64,000 bases of DNA, from NCBI GenBank assembly GCA_007922305.1, contig ML677373.1:15182709-15246708 (forward strand), given 5' to 3'. The notes beneath the pieces are model-generated. The model did not search any database. It was not told the origin of the DNA and was given only the letters and a program-made list of their open reading frames with translations. Of this stretch, positions 58,068-64,000 are shown piece by piece (within the stretch, counting starts at the first letter, position 1; each line of letters begins with the position of its first letter). Position numbers and translations under genes: made by a program. Source of the stretch: Dermatemys mawii. Lineage: Eukaryota > Chordata > Testudines > Dermatemydidae.

Positions 58068-58368
58068 CAGTAGACTTTCGATTATCCAGAATGATAGGGA
58101 AAAAATTAATCCTGGTTAATAAAATCCTGGATAATCACCATCCACAGGAAATATGGGCACAAGGGGGTTGGTTCACCAGCACCCTGCGCCGGAGGGAGGG
58201 GGTGTTGGTTCACTGGCTGCCCTGTCCCCTGGTGGAGTTGGGGGTTTTTTGTGCTTGGGGCGGCAACAAAGCCAGAACCGGCTCTGTGAGTTACGTGTGT
58301 TTTTTTTTTGACATCCTGATTAATCCACAACCTGGTTAAACCAATCCTAGATAACTGAGAGTCTACTG
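58068..58368. mobile_element. pogo/Tigger-like MITE with TA duplication
   Basis: The ends cagtagactttcgattatcc and ggtataactgagagtctactg-like sequence (ending agagtctactg) are inverted and flanked by TA (58066-58067 and 58369-58370). Sub-terminal repeats also pair (ttaatcctggttaataaaat with gattaatccacaacctggtt). The middle includes a hAT right end (see findings). Frames of 96 and 130 codons across it have no transposase motifs. Confidence 0.8.
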
Positions 58369-58370
58369 TA

Positions 58371-58611
58371 CTGCATTTTACGGCACAGGGGCACACAGAA
58401 TGGCTGGAGCCTGCAAAAGCAATCCAGTAGTGGAATAGTGCAAGTATAGTGCTTGGGCACAGAACAGGGAGGCTGGCAGACAAGAGTCTCTTGTCCACCC
58501 TTCACACTGCATGCAATACATGAGTGCTAGCTCAGCTCTGAAGCTGGGATAGCAGCTATAGATCAGTGGGGGGCGGGGAAAGGGGATAGTGATGAGAGTG
58601 CTCCTTCTCCG
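58371..58611. other. No recognised feature
   Basis: Short unique spacer between two transposons, with a G-rich patch at 58567-58585. Confidence 0.5.
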
Positions 58612-58614
58612 TTA

Positions 58615-58770
58615 AGCCCCGGTCTACACTGGGTGGGGGATCGACCTAACATATGTAACTTCAGTTACGCAAATAGCGTAGCTGAAATAGACATTCAGGT
58701 TGACTCACCTCGGTGTCCTCACAGTGCTGAGTAGCTCCCCTGTTGACTCTGCCTGTGTTTCTCGGCATAA
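58615..58770 (+). mobile_element. Harbinger-like MITE, 3'-truncated
   Basis: Begins after TTA (58612-58614) with agccccggtctacactggg and runs through aacttcagttacgcaaatag and gttgactcacctcggtgtcc, then ends near 58770. Family of 15022-15323. The right half is missing. Confidence 0.75.
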
Positions 58771-59276
58771 GTCTCAGAGGAAAAACCCTGCCCCTTTATA
58801 TTTTTAGAAGGAGTTTGGCACAGAGCACAGAATTTGAACTTTATTGTCATGTTATTTTCATCCTCTGTTGTTTTAAATGCCACTAACAGACAATAAGTAA
58901 ATATAAAAAAATTAAAAATCTGAAATTTGATGCCAAGGTATTAGACTATATAGGGCTATGTATCTAGCTCGTTTCTTGTACATGGCAACATTTTTTTCAT
59001 TTTATTATTAAAACAGGAGGAAAATCTGCCAACAGTAGAACTACAGTAGTGACAAAATCAAAGACCATCATGTCAGCTACTCTCAACCTTCATATAAAAA
59101 TTAGCCACTATGGAGTAGAATGGATGATGGCATATTTTTCTAATTTTGCCTGTAGTGCTATGGAGGTGAACAATGCAAATAACATTCAGATATCTCTCTT
59201 TTGTGTCATTCTGACATGCTCTTATTGTTATTTGTATTCTGGTAGTACCTGAATGCAAAGTTCAAATGCACATAAA
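58771..59276. other. No recognised feature
   Basis: AT-rich unique sequence. Antiparallel frames at 59049-59258 are chance. Confidence 0.5.
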
Positions 59277-59385
59277 GACTGGGTGACTTTCCAGGGTCAG
59301 GAAGCGTGTGGCAGAGCCAACAACCAAACCCAGATCTCTTAAGTCTTAGTCCAGTGCCTTAATCACAAGATCATATTTCTTCTGA
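59277..59385 (-). mobile_element. MIR-type SINE fragment, reverse orientation
   Basis: Contains gactgggtgactttccaggg, ggcagagccaacaaccaaac, ccagatctcttaagtcttag and tccagtgccttaatcacaag, a worn reverse MIR. Confidence 0.6.
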
Positions 59386-60709
59386 CTGATGTGTCAGGGT
59401 CAATCAGTGCAACAAATGATGTTGCATGAGATCAAATGAAATCCAGAAGCTTTCCTGAGCGCACTGCGTTTTCTTGAATTACAGATAAGTTCTCATTTCC
59501 TGTACAGCTCACCCCTTCATCCAGCACGACACAAATTTTCCAACCTATTTACAGCAGTTCATCTGACCCAACAAGCAAGGAGGAAACAAGTTGATAGGGC
59601 AACATCTACGCTATGTTCCCTGTGCAAAATGACTTATTCTAGTTTAAGGAAAGTAACAAAAGCAAACAAATATGCTATCTCTGCAAGAAAGCAAGCAGAG
59701 CATATTTGTCCCTCCTGACAAGATCCCTCTGCTCCACTTGGAATGGTTACACAGCAACACCTTCCTACCCTCAGCCAAGTTGCAGAGGGGCTCCTTGCCC
59801 TTAAAGATGCAATGCACTGCATACACATTCAGAATGTCTCTCACATGCATATAGTCCATAACCTACTTCAGAGTGGTTTGACACAGAGTGAACGGAGGGC
59901 TTATAGCTCAAGAACTCTCACGACAGCCCATTTCTCTCCGTCTGAGACTATTACAGCTCAGACGGAATGAACATCAATCGCTTCCAAGGGAGACATGTAA
60001 AAGATAATGTATGTTACCTTTTTGGCAGCAAAGATTCACCAGGAGATAGTGCCTGGGAGGCTTTATTACTTGTGACCTTCAAACAGAACAGAATACATCT
60101 TATTTTTGAATTATTCTAGCCTGTGGATATAGCATTTGATGGCCTTCCTTACACCCTGAGAATAAAAAATGTACACTCCTTGGAAAAGAAATGATTGGTG
60201 GGGGGGAGAAAAAAATTATTTGGTCCAAATGGAATGGGAAATTTATAGCTACATACAGAGAAAAGATTTCAAGATGACTTCATTGTGGAAAAATGGAATA
60301 AAGCTTCCCCTAATGTATCAAGACTCCTAACTCTCAAAAAATTTTTAGCAGATATTTTGAAGATTAAAAAGATGAATTGGCTAATCTCACTATGCAGCAA
60401 TACATTGCCCAAAAGCCAAACGGTCTCAGAAGTGGTCAATATTTTCAACTGACCTCTGTATCATAGCTTTGCTACTGCTTCTAGGAAGGGCGATATGGAA
60501 GGATATGAACCTAGAAAATCCTGGAATTGTGACAGCTGAAGCATGCACTGCAGAAACCTGTGCCCTGAGACTATTAGGTTTATTATGCAAGAAAGTGGTC
60601 TTAAATAAGTACATCTCCTGGAAAAAATCACAGTGGTCTTTGTTACAATAATTACACCATTGAAATAGGGTTTTCTACAAACATTAATGGACTCCAGCTT
60701 GATTCTGGC
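59386..60709. other. No recognised feature
   Basis: About 1.3 kb of unique sequence. Frames around 59634-59970 lie on both strands and are unrecognised. Confidence 0.5.
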
Positions 60710-60835
60710 ACCATGTAGCTAATAAATACTTCTACTACTCAGACACTTTTATAGTATGCTTCACATTCAAAAGCACTCTGCAAACATTAGCAAATTATTC
60801 TAATTGAAGTTAATCCTGGTCTATTCAGATCTAAA
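60710..60835 (-). repeat. L2/MIR-type tail, reverse orientation
   Basis: Contains cttttatagtatgcttcaca and aaaagcactctgcaaacatt followed by agcaaattattctaatt, a worn reverse L2-type tail. Confidence 0.4.
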
Positions 60836-61454
60836 TAGCTACATTCCTATTTGATGGGGATTTGCCAGGAGTGGCTGATATACACAACCAACAAATGAGA
60901 TGGTGGTTTGTGAAGCCAACATAATGCAATCAGGATGGTTTCAGTATAGTTTTTGTTGGTTATCCATACATCTCTAACTAGTAGCAATATAGGAGGCAGT
61001 GTCAATCTGTAAGTCCAAAAAGGTGCAATTGCAATACACCTCTTTTGTCGTGAAAGATGTCACAACCACAAGTGTTCCTGGAAGAGACAAGATCCAGACA
61101 GTAGGATACCACATTTAGCTGAATGTGGGTTGTGCTTGGTAAAATGTATTTGTAATGGATGTAAAACCTTAGAGAAAATCTATTGGAGGAAGTAGTTCTC
61201 CAAGATCTAATAGAGGTCAGACAGGCACTTGTGCTCTTTAATGACTAACATAGCTGAAATTTTAACGGAGGCAAATTGCATTTAACCTGTTAATGAGTCT
61301 GATCAAATTCAGAGAGAACTGATGTACAAAAAGACAGAAGACAAGAGCATCCAACTCCTCAAGAGCACAAGAAGTCTTGCTGGCCTTGGTTTTGTCTTTA
61401 CACTTTCAGGGAGGGGAGAAGGGAGATGAAAGCAAAGAGTAACCTGGCAACTTT
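60836..61454. other. No recognised feature
   Basis: Unique sequence. Confidence 0.5.
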
Positions 61455-61739
61455 GGCCATATTTACACTATCAAGCTTACAGCAGTGATGTGCCATCATA
61501 AGATCACCCATATAGCCACTCTAAAATGACAGGAGATAGCTTTTTTATCAACATAATAAAACCACGTCCACGAGCGGCAGTAGCTATGCTGGTGGGAGAA
61601 GCTCTCCCACTGACATAGTGCTGTACACACTGGCACTTCTGTCAGTGTAACCTATTTCGCTCGGGGGGGAGGGAGGGGGGGTTGCACATGCCTTAGCGAC
61701 GTAAGCTATATTGACAAAAGTCGTAGTATAGACATGGTC
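61455..61739 (-). mobile_element. Harbinger-like MITE of a second family
   Basis: The ends ggccatatttacactatcaa and tcgtagtatagacatggtc are inverted, with ttt on both sides. Internal pair: ggtgggagaagctctcccac is a near-perfect small hairpin. A G-rich run lies at 61661-61681. It shares GTCTAYACTA ends with the first family but not its interior. Confidence 0.7.
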
Positions 61740-61742
61740 TTT

Positions 61743-62767
61743 GTTACCTAATATTGGTTCTTAGGTATGATAGTGCTAAGTGCATATCAGATCACATAGA
61801 AATGGGCTGAGTCCTACTCATAATGGCATCAAAGAAATTTATATTCTTGACTGTTCCACAGTCAAAAATTCACAAATAAATAAAAATTCACTTCTGAATT
61901 TTCAGTGTTTCTGCAAAACCGCAAAAGAAAGAAGTGACCTCAAGGATTTTTCTCCTTAATTTCTTAGTCAAAATAATCACTTTCTGAAATATCCAAAAAA
62001 TGTGACATAGTGCAAAATAAGTTTCTGAGTTGCTGCTGTTGCATGTCAGAAGAGGGAATAAGCTCATGGGAGGGACATGCTTTTTATACTGTAACCCTGA
62101 CAAAAATGTCCCATTCCTTTTAGTTTTGTATGGATTCCATTATGCTGTAGCTCATGTTCCTGTATAATGCTAAGTTTACAAAGCAGAGCTTCAATGACAA
62201 CTATAATACACGTTCTTGCTCTTCAGTCCATCCACTGGCTACAGACAAAAAGCAAGGAGAAAAGAAATAGAAACAAATACCCATTAGAACTTTGCTTTTT
62301 CACCAGGTTTTGGGGATGCAGCAATCCTGGTTACGATTCGGAGATTGAAACAGCCAGTATTTGGTGACTGCTCCAAAGTCAAAGATGAACTTGTTATTAT
62401 CCAGGAGCCTTGTTAAGATGCAGCTGATGTATAGCCAGGTCAAATTCTTAATCAGTGAAAGGAGCAATCAGATTCATGTCTACTCCTGGAGTCTGCCATC
62501 TCTCAGCAACCACTATTTTAAATGCTCGGGTGAAAGCTCTGTCTTGATTAGGAGCTCTGCCATTAGCCACGTACTGGATTGTGATGGAGTTTGTTGTGAC
62601 TGGGTATCTTCTCTTGCACTGACTAGAATATCCACTCAGCTTCTTAATAGTTTGCCAGGCTTTGTGAGTGGAATGTGTGAAATTCCCCAATTCACCTTTT
62701 GGTTCTAACACTTGGCTCTCTCTGGCCTTGTCTGGGCCACATAGGCGAATTGATGCAGAGAGCTTAT
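61743..62767. other. No recognised feature
   Basis: About 1 kb of unique sequence. The 115-codon plus frame 62361-62708 overlaps an 87-codon minus frame. Neither is recognised. Confidence 0.5.
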
Positions 62768-62885
62768 CTGTAAAACGAGAATGAAACTGTCTCTAACTCT
62801 CAACAGTGAAGGGATATCTAAGAAACTAATATTTATAAAGTGTTTTAAAGACAGAAAGCACTGGAAAAGTGATAAACATTGTTAG
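62768..62885 (+). repeat. MIR/L2-type tail fragment
   Basis: Contains tatctgtaaaacgagaatga and aatatttataaagtgtttta, the order of the MIR core end and L2-derived tail. Confidence 0.45.
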
Positions 62886-64000
62886 TAGTAAACTTAGGAA
62901 GAACAGGTACAATTTATCTTGCTTCAGCAGATACAGTGTAAAGGGAAGCTTTTGGCAAACTCTGCATATTTATATCAGTGCACGATGACATGATTTAACT
63001 TAGGAATAACAACTGGGTTGATTTTCAATAAGGGTAACCTGCAGAGTGGAAGATGTGGAAGCAGTTGATAATGTTTTTTCTGTATTTGTGACACACAATT
63101 TACAGGAGAAATGATTAATAATTACTTTTAAAGATATTTACTTGTTAAATAAAATGTATTAAATTGTTACCATTTTATCACAGGAGGAAAAGAGATGTTG
63201 TAATTATAAAATATGACCATTGAGTTTGTTTACTGTTGGAGTTCAAATGAAAAAGATTTCAGGTTCTCCACATTCTGAATAGAAGGCTGCACTCCCAATT
63301 CCCTACGACAATAAGAGAAGTTATGAGAGTTTCGCCCAATGTGTTTGGTGGAAGATTTACCCCAAAGTAGTACAGTTCCTTAGGGTTTTCTATAAAAAGC
63401 AACTAGCATAAAGCACACAAAATAATATGTATTTGTATCAAAAACAAAGAGTTGACCAAAAAACACATCTAAGCAAGAAAAGAAGATATTGAATACTGGC
63501 CATTTGTAACTTGGAAAGCAACAGTTTTTTAAAAAATGTTTCTTTCAGAGTCTGATCAATTTCAATGGGCTTTAGTTCACTCCCTTAATTTCTTCAAGTC
63601 ATTTTACCTTTGACTTTTCACTGCTGCTTTCTGGAGAAGCCCATGTTAGAACAACGGACCATATCAAATGAACAGGAGAAATTCAAAAAAAATTGGCTGT
63701 ATGCTCCATCCAGAGATATATGGGGAGTCCGATCCAGAATACACAATTAGTGAACAAAAATATCTATTTTCATTAAGCATCAAGTGGCTATTGAGAAACA
63801 GAAGTGGCAACACACAATGTGCCAGGATGGATTCAGTTAAGTCAAAGCAATTTAAATCACTACTTAAATCACTATTTACTCAATTTTAATCTAGTTTTGC
63901 ATTTGTACTTCTTAGCTATTTTCCTAAAGGAAGGATAGTTATCATTAGTCAGTCCAATTTGGTACTACTTTTTGCTAACCAAGAAGATGCACTCTACCTA
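62886..64000. other. No recognised feature
   Basis: About 1.1 kb of AT-rich unique sequence to the window edge. The 73-codon frame 63668-63889 has no known domain. Confidence 0.5.

Overview
This 64 kb window looks like vertebrate, most probably turtle (Testudines, cryptodire type), nuclear DNA. The call rests on the repeats: a tRNA-derived SINE of the tortoise Cry I type, CR1 LINE pieces (one ending in the ATTCTATGATTCTT signature), DIRS-type retroelement relics, MIR/L2-like ancient SINEs, and many palindromic MITEs with 3-bp TTA/TAA-type target duplications. Family names come from recognition of sequence features, not from a database search. A crocodilian source is less likely but cannot be excluded.

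I found no intact protein-coding gene, no tRNA, rRNA or CRISPR array, and no convincing host exon. Almost all open frames are short chance frames or lie inside repeats. The longest (31606-32945) exist only because they run through a 400-base N gap in GC-rich repeat DNA. The window is best read as intergenic or deep-intronic sequence: old, mostly AT-rich unique DNA carrying layers of mobile elements.

Layout. 1-3.7 kb: a minus-strand DIRS-type zone with RT and gag relics (cut by a small hAT element), a tRNA-SINE, an inverted-repeat segment and a tyrosine-recombinase relic. 4-9.4 kb: a CR1 tail, a Harbinger-like MITE, a 1 kb element with TA duplication and a palindromic MITE. 9.5-25 kb: long unique stretches with scattered MITEs, LINE RT fragments and SINE tails. 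25.4-31 kb: a near-perfect palindromic MITE, two Penelope-like foldback elements and more MITEs. 31.7-32.7 kb: a pogo-like element holding the gap. 33-44.6 kb: several hAT elements with 8-bp duplications, a solo LTR, a tandem repeat split by a transposon, and a second DIRS-type gag relic split by two DNA transposons. 45-64 kb: MIR copies, a foldback element nested in a MITE, a CR1 reverse-transcriptase pseudogene, two hAT elements, a pogo-like element and Harbinger-like MITEs.

The most interesting signal is a family of three foldback elements at 26.6, 30.7 and 47.8 kb. Each is flanked by a perfect 13-17 bp target duplication, and each carries a hammerhead-ribozyme-like core (CYGAYGA, stem II, GAAA, then a tiny AGCU helix III and a NUH cleavage triplet). 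The pattern agrees with Penelope-like elements, which are known to carry minimal hammerheads and to insert in inverted arrangements. Here the ribozyme sits in or next to the stem, and in one copy on both strands.
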